Source: Arthrobacter sp. ISL-30
GTDB taxonomy: Bacteria; Actinomycetota; Actinomycetes; Actinomycetales; Micrococcaceae
Direction: 5' to 3'
DNA length: 36,951 bases
NCBI RefSeq assembly: GCF_018613855.1
Contig: NZ_JAGGPK010000049.1
Coordinates: 1-36,951, forward strand
Shown here: in pieces, positions 1 through 6,756 of the stretch
How positions within the stretch are numbered: the stretch's first letter is position 1
Layout of the letters: each line of letters begins with the position of its first letter
Made by a program: the position numbers and the translations under genes
Notes under the pieces: generated by a model
Seen by the model: the letters and a program-made list of their open reading frames with translations, nothing else
What the model was told of the DNA's origin: nothing
Databases searched by the model: none

Positions 1-132
1 CCAAAGCTGGACAAAATTGGAAACCACCTGTAAAAACCCGACCCCAACGCCGCACAACACGAGGACCCGGCCATTCAACCAATTCACGCAAAATCCGTAC
101 CAACAAACATGGCACACTATTGAGTTCTCAAA
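1..132 (-). ncRNA. rRNA operon 5' leader (16S gene just beyond the left edge)
   Basis: Read on the minus strand, positions 132-115 give TTTGAGAACTCAATAGTG. This is the conserved motif of actinobacterial 16S rRNA leaders, known for example from mycobacterial rrn operons, where it lies in the boxA/antitermination region 100-200 nt before the mature 16S 5' end. The following bases to position 1 are T- and G-rich on the minus strand, as in processed leaders. The mature 16S sequence is not reached, so the gene itself is inferred to start left of position 1. The related motif before 23S genes continues differently (GTGGACGCGAGC), which argues for the 16S leader rather than the internal spacer. Confidence 0.72.
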
Positions 133-583
133 CAACAGACACACCCGGCACCACCCAAACCAACGTTCAGGATCGCTCCGGAGCAACTTACCAAACCTAC
201 CAGACCCGCACGACCCGGGCAACCCGGCTAAAAGCCGAACCACCCCGAACCACACACACAATCCGGCACCCCCACAACCACACGGCACACCACAAAAGCG
301 CACCGTAACCGGTTCCGTTTGAAAGGGGGTTTCGCCGCTATTTTTCCGCATCAGCGGCGGCGACCCAGAAAACAATACACGCCCACCAGCCCCCACACAA
401 ATCAGCCCCCCACACCCACAAGCAACCCCCAAAACCCCCGGAAACACACGGAAAACCGCGACCGCCGCACCCCCGGCACGGCCGCCGCCGTCGAACCGTG
501 CCACTGTGGAGCGCATCACACCGGCGGCACCACAGCCGGTGTGCCCGCCTCAAGCGCACAGACCGCCAGGCTTAAACGCGAAA
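133..583. other. Upstream region of rRNA operon, no gene seen
   Basis: About 450 bases with strong strand asymmetry (very few G on the plus strand) and no believable coding frame. It should hold the rRNA promoters, which would read on the minus strand. I could not find a clear TTGACA-N17-TATAAT pair. The only structure I see is a 7-bp hairpin, arms 333-339 and 353-359, followed on the minus strand by a C-run and a CTTTCAAACGG stretch that could belong to a promoter region. Confidence 0.4.
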
Positions 584-610
584 GGCCGGCAACCGTAATG
601 GTTGCCGGCC
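584..610 (-). terminator. Rho-independent terminator after rpsN
   Basis: Perfect 11-bp inverted repeat, arms GGCCGGCAACC (584-594) and GGTTGCCGGCC (600-610), with a 5-nt loop. On the minus strand it begins 13 bases after the rpsN stop codon and is followed by a short T-run (TTTCGCG). It would end the rpmB-rpmG-rpsN transcript and insulate the downstream rRNA operon. Confidence 0.85.
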
Positions 611-623
611 TTCGTGAGGCGTA

Positions 624-929
624 TTACCAGGAAGACTTGGTGATACCCGGGAGCTCACCCTTGTGAGCCATTTCGCGGAAGCGAACACGGGAGATACCGA
701 ACTTCTGGAAGGTGCCGCGGGGACGGCCGTCGATCTGGTCGCGGTTACGCAGACGGATCGGGGAGGCGTTGCGGGGCAGCTTCTGCAGGCCGAGGCGTGC
801 TGCCTCGCGTGCTTCGTCGCTCGCGTTGGGGTCAACCAAGGTCTTCTTCAGTTCGAGGCGCTTGGCTGCGTAGCGCTCAACGATGACCTTGCGCTGCTCG
901 TTACGAGCAATCTTGGACTTCTTAGCCAT
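624..929 (-). CDS. rpsN: 30S ribosomal protein S14, zinc-independent paralogue
   Basis: A 101-residue S14 of the long form, starting MAKKSKIARNEQRK and ending GELPGITKSSW, with the S14 signature region around residues 63-85 (RNRDQIDGRPRGTFQKFG). S14 binds 16S rRNA in the head of the small subunit. The short actinobacterial S14 carries two CxxC zinc motifs; this protein has no cysteine at all, so it is the 'C-minus' form that replaces the zinc form when zinc is scarce. It is the last gene of an rpmB-rpmG-rpsN operon, starting 2 bases after the rpmG stop, and a strong terminator follows. The ATG start sits behind GAGGAGCGCTAAAC, giving a good ribosome binding site. Zinc-linked use is inferred from the family; no operator was recognised. 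Confidence 0.95.
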   Translation of the reverse strand: MAKKSKIARNEQRKVIVERYAAKRLELKKTLVDPNASDEAREAARLGLQKLPRNASPIRLRNRDQIDGRPRGTFQKFGISRVRFREMAHKGELPGITKSSW

Positions 930-931
930 GT

Positions 932-1099
932 TTAGCGCTCCTCTCGGAATTCGACGTGCTGGCGGATCTTGGGGTCGTACTTCTTCAGGACCAGGCGGTC
1001 AGGATCGTTACGACGGTTCTTGCGGGTTACGTAGGTGTAGCCCGTGCCCGCAGTGGACTTCAGCTTGATGATCGGACGTACGTCCTTGTCTTTTGCCAC
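932..1099 (-). CDS. rpmG: 50S ribosomal protein L33, zinc-independent form
   Basis: A 55-residue protein reading MAKDKDVRPIIKLKST at the N terminus and ending VEFREER. The central TYVTRKNRRNDPDRLVLKKY is typical of L33. It contains no cysteine, so it lacks the zinc ribbon of the C-plus L33. L33 sits near the E site of the large subunit. The GTG start shares its first base with the TAG stop of rpmB (TAGTG), so translation is very likely coupled. The next gene, rpsN, begins 2 bases after its TAA stop. It is too short for many ORF scans but is securely identified by sequence and by position between rpmB and rpsN. Confidence 0.93.
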   Translation of the reverse strand: MAKDKDVRPIIKLKSTAGTGYTYVTRKNRRNDPDRLVLKKYDPKIRQHVEFREER

Positions 1100-1335
1100 T
1101 AGAGCTTCACCCCACGAGCCAGGATGTCGGCGACGACTGCGTCGATACCGCGCACGTCGATGGTCTTGATGCCACGAGCAGACAGGGTCAGCGTGACGTT
1201 ACGTCGCAGGGACGGAACCCAGTAACGCTTCTTCTGAATGTTCGGGTCGAACCGGCGCTTGTTGCGGCGGTGCGAGTGCGAAATGCTGTGTCCAAAGCCC
1301 GGCTCGGCTCCGGTCACCTGGCAGTGTGCTGCCAT
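1099..1335 (-). CDS. rpmB: 50S ribosomal protein L28, zinc-independent form
   Basis: A 78-residue L28. The N-terminal CQVTGAEPGFGHSISHSHRR and the RRFDPNIQKKRYW block are diagnostic. Only one cysteine (residue 5) is present and the second CxxC pair seen in zinc-binding L28 is absent; the CQVTG start matches the enterobacterial zinc-free type. L28 is a large-subunit assembly protein. It is the first gene of the rpmB-rpmG-rpsN operon. The ATG follows a strong TTTGGAGGAGAGTC ribosome binding site. In Streptomyces and Mycobacterium such clusters are repressed by Zur; I looked for a Zur palindrome upstream and did not recognise one. Confidence 0.94.
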   Translation of the reverse strand: MAAHCQVTGAEPGFGHSISHSHRRNKRRFDPNIQKKRYWVPSLRRNVTLTLSARGIKTIDVRGIDAVVADILARGVKL

Positions 1336-1430
1336 GACTCTCCTCCAAAGATTGAATGTAACGGCTGGCAGATTTCTGCGTCACCGTGCGGCAGGGGCGT
1401 CCGCCTCCAGCTGGTAGTCACAGGCATCAG

Positions 1431-1447
1431 GCAGCGAAAACCGCTGC
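1431..1447 (-). promoter_or_regulatory. Small hairpin in the rpmB leader
   Basis: Perfect 6-bp stem, GCAGCG (1431-1436) and CGCTGC (1442-1447), with a 5-nt loop. It falls inside the roughly 250-nt untranslated leader predicted for the rpmB operon, about 95 bases before the start codon. A role in attenuation or protein binding is only a possibility. Confidence 0.35.
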
Positions 1448-1589
1448 GGTAAAGGCCTGGGATACTGGGCGAATACAGGAATGCACGCAACTTGAGCCCC
1501 TAACTACCGGCCACCGGGACTGCCATTACTGGATCAGTCGCCGCCAACCGGAGCAATTGCACACGCTCCGCGCCACCTAGCGCCTAACC

Positions 1590-1619
1590 ATTCTAGGGGT
1601 TGGGTGAATTTAAGACCAA
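1590..1619 (-). promoter_or_regulatory. Candidate promoter of rpmB-rpmG-rpsN
   Basis: On the minus strand TTGGTC (1619-1614) and TAGAAT (1595-1590) are spaced by 18 bases, a fair sigma-70-type match. Transcription would start near 1583 and give a leader of about 250 nt before rpmB. No coding frame occupies 1336-1600. Confidence 0.45.
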
Positions 1620-1626
1620 TTCAGAG

Positions 1627-1687
1627 AACGCGGGGTCACTTGACGCCCATGCCGCGGACTGGAATGGGCCGTAAGTGACCCCGCGTT
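1627..1687. repeat. Long palindrome (REP-like) downstream of SGNH hydrolase gene
   Basis: Outer arms AACGCGGGGTCACTT (1627-1641) and AAGTGACCCCGCGTT (1673-1687) are perfect 15-bp complements. Inside them GCCCAT (1645-1650) pairs with ATGGGC (1664-1669), so the whole can fold into one long imperfect hairpin. It lies 18 bases after the stop of the minus-strand SGNH gene and just upstream of the rpmB promoter, so it may end transcription as well as being a dispersed element. Confidence 0.7.
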
Positions 1688-1705
1688 GGTTTTGAACGGG
1701 AAGCC

Positions 1706-2485
1706 TTAGCCCAGTTTCAGCGCCGGCATCTGAGTAAGTTGCTCATAGCGCGGCTGAAGGCCGTCGCCGGAGGACCTTCCCGTAACCCTGCGAACAACCC
1801 AGGGTGCGGCAAATTCCCGCACCCAACGGGCGTTGGCGCGGAGGGCGTCTGCCCTGCTGAGCTGCCGCACTGGCTCGAGCGGAGGCACGTCGATCGAATC
1901 ATCGTGTTCAAGGACCTTCAGTACGCGCTTGGCCATGTTGATGTGCCCGGGAGCGGACATGTGCATCCGGTCCGGCGCCCACATCCGCCAGTCGTAGTAC
2001 TCACTGAAGCGCCAGTAGTCCACCAGGAGGGCGCCATGGTCCTCGGCGATGCCACGAACCAGCTCGTTGTAAATCGCGGTACGTCCGCGCATGGTGCCAA
2101 AGATCTTCGACCCCCGGGCATCGAAACCCGTGAACATGACCACCGTGGCACCGGTGGCGGCAAGCTTCTTGATGCCGGCTTCGTACTCAATCAGGAGAGC
2201 GTCGATGTCCACCTTGGGCCGCAGAATGTCATTGGCGCCGGCATAGATGGAGACCAGCGTGGGATTAAGCGCCACCGCGGCGTCGACCTGTTCTGCCATG
2301 ATCTGGCGCAATTTCCTGCCTCGGATGGCAAGGTTGGCGTAGCCGAAGTCGTCGTTGGCACGGGCGAGCTGCTCGGCCACCCGATCGGCCCAGCCGCGGA
2401 CACCGTTAGGACGTCCGGCGTCCACATCTCCGACGCCTTCCGTGAACGAGTCTCCCAATGCGACATAGCGAGCCGAAAAATCCAT
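1706..2485 (-). CDS. SGNH/GDSL-family hydrolase (paralogue 1)
   Basis: A 259-residue SGNH hydrolase, probably an esterase or lipase-like enzyme acting on an acylated small molecule or glycan; the substrate is unknown. Block I is GDSFTEG with nucleophile Ser13, block III is GAND (residues 83-86, oxyanion Asn85), and block V is DRMH with Asp172 and His175. No signal peptide or membrane segment is evident, so it is probably cytoplasmic. I chose ATG 2485 because the fold begins there (RYVALGDSF). The open frame continues upstream to 2668, but that part overlaps the end of the neighbouring glycosyltransferase gene and looks non-conserved. It is a close relative of the gene at 4767-5600, sharing for example PNGVRGWADRVAE and KLAATGAT. 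Confidence 0.88.
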   Translation of the reverse strand: MDFSARYVALGDSFTEGVGDVDAGRPNGVRGWADRVAEQLARANDDFGYANLAIRGRKLRQIMAEQVDAAVALNPTLVSIYAGANDILRPKVDIDALLIEYEAGIKKLAATGATVVMFTGFDARGSKIFGTMRGRTAIYNELVRGIAEDHGALLVDYWRFSEYYDWRMWAPDRMHMSAPGHINMAKRVLKVLEHDDSIDVPPLEPVRQLSRADALRANARWVREFAAPWVVRRVTGRSSGDGLQPRYEQLTQMPALKLG

Positions 2486-2555
2486 AGCGACAGTCTGCCA
2501 CTGGCTCGGCCCCGGCAAGAAAATGAGGGGACGCAAGCCGTTACCAACGGGAAGC

Positions 2556-3821
2556 CTAGCGGCCGGCCGATTCCAGGGCTGCGGTGCGGGCATCAGAAGC
2601 GGCGCTCGTCCTTGCGAGTCGAACCAGCTTTCCGATCGCCCAGACCAGGACGGCAATGACCAGCACATTGCGTGCGGTCAGCAAGAGCGCCACACCGGGA
2701 TTCAAAGCAACATAGAGCCGGTCATATAGAAGCGGATAGATCAGCGTTGTCAGGATTGAGACGGCCACCATGACGACGGCGGGAACCGCCCACTCAGTGC
2801 CGCGGATCGCGACACCAACGGCGACCACGGCCACGAGCCAAATCATGAACTGCGGAGAACCCACCTTGTTGAACACAATCATTGCTGCGACCAGCGCGAG
2901 GGATCCTGCCAGGAGCAAGTCCGTCCGGTCCGCTCCCCTTCTGGTTGCAACAATCATGATTGCGGCGATCACCAGCAGGCTCAGCACAAGGAGGGGGTTC
3001 ATGAGTGATCCAACGAAGTCAGCAAGTGACCCATCGACTTCGACCGTCAGGATCTTCGAGTTGACGTAGACCCTGGTGCCACCGCCAACAACGGCCTGCC
3101 AGACGCCGGCAGTGGTCATGGGCGCTTCCAGCTGCATCCCGCGGTCCTCCTGCGCCTGGATGAAGCCGAACAGATTGCTGGCACCTCCATTGGCCACAAC
3201 CACCCCTGCAACCATCATCGAAACGGCAATCCCGGCGAGAATGACCTTTAAGCGTGACTTGCTCGCGATGATCAAGGCCAGAACGGGGGCCGCTGGCCAG
3301 ACCTTGATCCAGGTCGCCAGGGACAGGAGTGCCGACGCAAGGAGCGGATGAGCCGCTGCAAGAAGCAGCCCAACCACTACAAGGGGCCCCGTTATGCCGT
3401 CCACGCGAGAGAAGGCCACTGGCCCCAGGATCGCCGTCAGGCCAATCCACAAGTAGGCCGCCTGCCAGCCGTAACGTGCCTGGCGACTGTAGAGGAACGT
3501 CAGGACGGCGCCAAGGTTAAGCAGGGTGCAAAGCAGGAACCAGGCAAGCATGTAGGGCTTTTCACCAAGCGCCGCGGAAATGACCATCGGCAGCATGGCA
3601 CCTATCGGATAGACCCAGGCGACGTCGATCCCTTGCCAAATCCCGTAGGAGAGACCCTGAAAAGCCCACTCACGGTACAGTTCCACGTCCCCGTAGGGAT
3701 TGCCTGACAGCATGCGCGGAAGCAGCAGGGCCCAGAAGAGCACGTGTACAGCGGCAAAGACCGCCAGGACTGAGACTCTTTTTCTGAGCAGAACGACGAT
3801 TTCCGGCCACGCTGCAGTCAT
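2556..3821 (-). CDS. GT87-like (DUF2029) polytopic membrane glycosyltransferase
   Basis: A 421-residue, very hydrophobic protein with about ten membrane segments. An early loop carries GDVELYREWA (residues 44-53), where the acidic residue after the first membrane helix is typical of GT-C glycosyltransferases. A later ATWIKVWPAAP motif resembles the conserved KxxP region of family GT87/DUF2029. Family members such as mycobacterial PimE use polyprenyl-phosphate-mannose to extend lipoglycans. The sugar and acceptor here are inferred only at class level. The gene lies 70 bases upstream of the first SGNH hydrolase on the same strand, so the two may be co-transcribed. The start at 3821 follows an AAAGG-type ribosome binding site. 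Confidence 0.78.
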   Translation of the reverse strand: MTAAWPEIVVLLRKRVSVLAVFAAVHVLFWALLLPRMLSGNPYGDVELYREWAFQGLSYGIWQGIDVAWVYPIGAMLPMVISAALGEKPYMLAWFLLCTLLNLGAVLTFLYSRQARYGWQAAYLWIGLTAILGPVAFSRVDGITGPLVVVGLLLAAAHPLLASALLSLATWIKVWPAAPVLALIIASKSRLKVILAGIAVSMMVAGVVVANGGASNLFGFIQAQEDRGMQLEAPMTTAGVWQAVVGGGTRVYVNSKILTVEVDGSLADFVGSLMNPLLVLSLLVIAAIMIVATRRGADRTDLLLAGSLALVAAMIVFNKVGSPQFMIWLVAVVAVGVAIRGTEWAVPAVVMVAVSILTTLIYPLLYDRLYVALNPGVALLLTARNVLVIAVLVWAIGKLVRLARTSAASDARTAALESAGR

Positions 3822-3902
3822 GTGTTAGAGCCTTTTGCTTCGGTGGTTCCAGGACGGCATCACTGTAACACCGGGCCTAAAACCCGGCAGCCGCAGCAAA
3901 GG

Positions 3903-4382
3903 TCAGTTTTCGCGCAGGATCCAGTGGTCGTCGTCGAGCCTTGCCACAATTTTCTCGCCGATCCGCGCCAGGTCCGCCACGTCGTCGTCTGTCATCGCGT
4001 CAAACATGAGGGTCCGTACGGACTCGACATGATCGGGCGCCAGCCCGACGATGGTGTCCCAGCCGGCGTCGGTGAGGTGTGCAACGGTGACCCGCGCGTC
4101 CTTGGGGTGCGATTCACGCTCCACCCAACCGCGCTTCTGCAGTTTGGTGACCACATGGGACAGCCGCGAGAGCGAGGCGCTGGTGCGGGCGGCAAGCTCG
4201 CTCATGGGCAGGTAGCGCCCCTCAGCCTCCGAGAGCATCGCCAGGACGTTGTAGTCGAACAGGGAGAGCTTGCCTGCCGACTGGAGTTGCGTGTCCAGCG
4301 CAGCCGGGAGCAGAGTGGCGATGCTTACCACCGCCAGCCAGGCACGGCGTTCTTCGGCGTTCAGCCAGCGCGGTTCCGTCAT
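3903..4382 (-). CDS. MarR-family transcriptional regulator
   Basis: A 159-residue MarR protein. The winged helix-turn-helix runs from about residue 40 to 110: LFDYNVLAMLSEAEGRYLPM, then SELAARTSASLSRLSHVVTK as recognition region, then a wing with ERESHPKDARVTVAHLTDAG, where the D-x-R is characteristic. Helices at both ends would form the dimer interface. It is divergent from the yciI-like gene with an 83-bp intergenic region that contains a palindrome lying inside its own promoter, so autorepression and control of the yciI-like gene are likely. The ligand is unknown. Confidence 0.92.
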   Translation of the reverse strand: MTEPRWLNAEERRAWLAVVSIATLLPAALDTQLQSAGKLSLFDYNVLAMLSEAEGRYLPMSELAARTSASLSRLSHVVTKLQKRGWVERESHPKDARVTVAHLTDAGWDTIVGLAPDHVESVRTLMFDAMTDDDVADLARIGEKIVARLDDDHWILREN

Positions 4383-4404
4383 GACTCCATCTTAGAAGAA
4401 AAAA

Positions 4405-4434
4405 CAAATACTTGATGTTTCAAGCTTATTGCAA
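4405..4434 (-). promoter_or_regulatory. Candidate marR promoter
   Basis: On the minus strand TTGCAA (4434-4429) and TATTTG (4410-4405) are 18 bases apart, which predicts a 5' leader of about 15-20 nt before the ATG at 4382. The palindrome 4411-4424 lies exactly in the spacer. Confidence 0.45.
4411..4424. promoter_or_regulatory. Probable MarR operator
   Basis: Perfect inverted repeat CTTGA-tgtt-TCAAG in the marR/yciI intergenic region, similar in form to known MarR/OhrR half-sites (ACTTGA...TCAAG). It overlaps the spacer of the marR promoter and lies next to the -35 of the divergent gene, so one dimer could repress both. Confidence 0.6.
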
Positions 4435-4457
4435 CCGCTCGGACCGACGACGATAGT
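4429..4457 (+). promoter_or_regulatory. Candidate leaderless promoter of the yciI-like gene
   Basis: TTGCAA (4429-4434) and GATAGT (4452-4457) are spaced by 17 bases. The -10 box ends 8 bases before the ATG at 4466, so the transcript would begin at or next to the start codon. The -35 hexamer is its own reverse complement and may also serve the marR promoter on the other strand. Confidence 0.5.
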
Positions 4458-4465
4458 CTGGCCTC

Positions 4466-4753
4466 ATGTTCGTAGTGGCGCTCACCTACAAGGTTCCTGA
4501 CGAAATCGTCGATTTCCACCATCCAGGCCATATGGCCTGGCTGAAGGAAGCGTTTGACGACGGTGTGTTCCTCGCCTCAGGACGCCGCATCCCCGCCGTC
4601 GGGGGCGTCCTGCTGTCCAGGACGGGCAGGGCGACGCTCGACGCTTCTCTCGCCAAGGACCCCTTTTACATCAATGGGGTTGCCGACTTCGAAGTCATCG
4701 AGTTCACGGCGACCAGCGTGGCTGAGGGCTTCGAAAATCTGCTGGAGGGCTGA
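4466..4753 (+). CDS. YciI-like protein
   Basis: A 95-residue protein of the YciI/dimeric alpha-beta barrel type: starts MFVVALTYKVPDE, has a HHPGHMAWL segment around residues 18-26, an FDDGVFLASGRR turn around residues 30-41, and DPFYINGVADFEVIEF near the C terminus. YciI relatives are small enzymes or stress proteins with a conserved His-Asp pair; no specific reaction can be assigned. It is divergent from a MarR gene and probably its target. No ribosome binding site is visible, in agreement with a leaderless transcript. It runs convergently into the SGNH hydrolase at 4767 with 13 bases between. Confidence 0.82.
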   Translation: MFVVALTYKVPDEIVDFHHPGHMAWLKEAFDDGVFLASGRRIPAVGGVLLSRTGRATLDASLAKDPFYINGVADFEVIEFTATSVAEGFENLLEG

Positions 4754-4755
4754 GC

Positions 4756-4773
4756 GTCCTGCTAAATCAGGAC
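4756..4773. terminator. Hairpin between convergent genes (weak bidirectional terminator)
   Basis: Perfect stem GTCCTG (4756-4761) with CAGGAC (4768-4773) and a 6-nt loop. It spans the 13-bp gap and the stop codon of the minus-strand SGNH gene. There is no T-run on either side, so termination activity is uncertain. Confidence 0.35.
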
Positions 4774-5600
4774 TCCCGCTCCTCGATGAGCTTCCGGAGC
4801 CCTCCCTTCGGCGGAACTTTCACTGGCTCCGGCCAACGCGGCTTAAGTGAATCACCCAGCGTCACGCCACGGAGCTTCCGGCGGAAAAGGGGCAGCACCC
4901 ACTCGTGGATCCATCGGCGTTGACGGCGCTCCCATTCGCGGAGGCCGATCGGTGCCGGCGGCTCCCACGCTTTGGGTTTGAACTTATGCGGCACGCCGAG
5001 GTGATCCAGAACCTGGGCCGCCAGGAATTTATGGCCGGCCTTGGACATGTGGAGCCGGTCCGTATCCCACATTCGGCGGTCGTGATAGGCGTCCAGGCAC
5101 CAGTAGTCCACCAGGACGGCACCGTACTTGGCTGCCAGTTCCCTGACTCGCTGGTTGTAGACGGCATTGCGTTTCCTGAAAGGCTCAAGGATTGCTGACA
5201 CCTTGACGTCGTAACCCGTGAACAGGACCAGCGTGGCCCCCGTGGCCGCCAGCTTTCCCACAAGGTTTTCGTACTCGGCCATGAGCACATCCATGTCCGT
5301 ACCGAAATCCAGGATGTCATTCCCGCCCGCATAGAGCGTGATCAGGGTCGGTTCCATGGCGAGGGCAGGTTCGAGCTGCTCGTCCACAATCTGCCGCAGG
5401 CGCTTGCTACGGATGGCCAAATTGGCATACTCCCAGCCCGGCTCCGCCTTGGCCAGCTTCTCGGCCACCCGATCAGCCCACCCCCGCACGCCGTTAGGCA
5501 GGTGCTTGCTCCGATCCCCCACCCCCTCGGTAAAGGAATCCCCAAGAGCAACAAAAACCCGCCGCCCAGCAGAATCAGGAAGCAAAGGAAACCCACCCAC
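4767..5600 (-). CDS. SGNH/GDSL-family hydrolase (paralogue 2)
   Basis: A 277-residue SGNH hydrolase with block I GDSFTEG (nucleophile Ser22), block III GGND (Asn94) and block V DRLH (Asp181, His184). It is a clear paralogue of the gene at 1706-2485: both share PNGVRGWADRV, LRQI, KLAATGAT, VDYW and RMW in the same order. It has an extra C-terminal stretch rich in Trp, Arg and Pro (from about residue 200) that is basic and may contact a membrane or polymer. The GTG at 5600 is used because it lies just before the conserved core. A short out-of-frame hydrophobic reading at 5626 is not part of it. Substrate unknown. Confidence 0.88.
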   Translation of the reverse strand: MGGFPLLPDSAGRRVFVALGDSFTEGVGDRSKHLPNGVRGWADRVAEKLAKAEPGWEYANLAIRSKRLRQIVDEQLEPALAMEPTLITLYAGGNDILDFGTDMDVLMAEYENLVGKLAATGATLVLFTGYDVKVSAILEPFRKRNAVYNQRVRELAAKYGAVLVDYWCLDAYHDRRMWDTDRLHMSKAGHKFLAAQVLDHLGVPHKFKPKAWEPPAPIGLREWERRQRRWIHEWVLPLFRRKLRGVTLGDSLKPRWPEPVKVPPKGGLRKLIEERES

Positions 5601-5700
5601 GCCGCGACCCTACCCAACAAATTCAAATGGAAGGGAAAGGAGGAGTTAACTGCACAAGCGTCACCACCAAGACAGCGAAAGGTGAGAGAGCATCCGCCCT

Positions 5701-6756
5701 CTAAAGCTCTGCCTTACCCTTCCGCCAGTACCCCATGAACGCAACCTGCTTCCGGTCGATTCCGACATCCCGTACAAGGTAGCGGCGCAGTTCCTTGATC
5801 ACTCCGGCTTCGCCGGCAATCCAGGCGTAGAACGGCAGCGCGCCAGCAGGCTTGTCAGGGTTCTTGGTGGCTTCGATGGCCGCCGCGTCCATTCGGGCGG
5901 GCGTCTCCCACAGGATCTCCCGGTCGACGTTGACGTCTTCGGGCTCGGGCCCGGCAGCGGACTCGGGTGTCTTGATCCCAACCCAGCCCGGCACGGGAAT
6001 GGCTTTACGGACGGCTTGTTCGAGGAGTTCGCCGTGCGGACGTGAGCGTCCGATTGCTGCACCGCGCGCGAGCCACGTAACTTCGATGTCGGCTTCAGAG
6101 CTGAGGTCTTGGAAGTCCCCGGCTTTGGGCACTTCGAGGATGGCGTGTCCCGTCATTCCCGCCGGCAGGCTTTCCAGGATGGCGCTGATGGCGGGAACGG
6201 CCGTTTCGTCTCCAGCGAGCAGGACGCGCTGTGCCAGGCCGGGCCGCCATTCGATGCCGGAATACGTTTCCGCCGTGACGCAGTGAGCCGCACGGTTGTT
6301 GGGGCCGATGATGGTGACGGCGTCGCCCGGCTTGGCGGACAGCGCCCAGTTGGCGGCCGGCCCTCCATTACCTTCATCGTCAAAGTGCATCACAAAATCA
6401 ATGTCAATCTCCGGGTACACGGCATCGAGGCGCGCGTTCCGGACCGTGTAGGTGCGCATCGCTCCGCGCACTGCAGGATCCATGGCCAGCCACTCCCGGT
6501 ACCACCCGGCGTCGCCCATCTCGATAGCCGGCAGCGGCAGGCGATTGCCGGCGTCGTCGAGGTTGGGGATCATGAGCTTGATCCGCAGGTCCAAGGTGTC
6601 TCCGGACACCCCGAAGCCGCGCAGCGAGTACCCGCCGAGGGTCACACGCCGGAAGCTCGGGCTCAGTTCCTGGACGGCCGAGACGGTGACCTCGAAGGCC
6701 AGGGTCATGGGCTCCGTGGCCGTGTTGCGCACTGCGGGTCCTGCTTCTGCACTCAT
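5701..6756 (-). CDS. Siderophore-interacting protein (FAD-dependent ferric-siderophore reductase)
   Basis: A 351-residue SIP-family flavoprotein of the ViuB/FscN type. Such enzymes reduce the iron of imported ferric siderophores in the cytoplasm so that Fe(II) is released. The N-terminal FAD-binding barrel contains RTYTVRNAR (residues 101-109, the RxYT flavin motif) and DIDFVMHFDDEG (118-129). The C-terminal NAD(P)H-like domain has LLAGDETAVPAI and ends with FMGYWRKGKAEL. The length is longer than the usual 260-290 because of an insertion around residues 245-320. It overlaps the upstream ATPase gene by 4 bases (ATGA), so it is the last gene of the iron operon. Confidence 0.92.
   Translation of the reverse strand: MSAEAGPAVRNTATEPMTLAFEVTVSAVQELSPSFRRVTLGGYSLRGFGVSGDTLDLRIKLMIPNLDDAGNRLPLPAIEMGDAGWYREWLAMDPAVRGAMRTYTVRNARLDAVYPEIDIDFVMHFDDEGNGGPAANWALSAKPGDAVTIIGPNNRAAHCVTAETYSGIEWRPGLAQRVLLAGDETAVPAISAILESLPAGMTGHAILEVPKAGDFQDLSSEADIEVTWLARGAAIGRSRPHGELLEQAVRKAIPVPGWVGIKTPESAAGPEPEDVNVDREILWETPARMDAAAIEATKNPDKPAGALPFYAWIAGEAGVIKELRRYLVRDVGIDRKQVAFMGYWRKGKAEL

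Noticed and set aside
133..583. Consensus rRNA promoter
   Set aside because: No TTGAC -35 with a suitably spaced -10 was found on the minus strand.
1336..1620. Zur-binding site before rpmB
   Set aside because: No sequence resembling the actinobacterial TGANAATGATNNTCA palindrome was found by eye.
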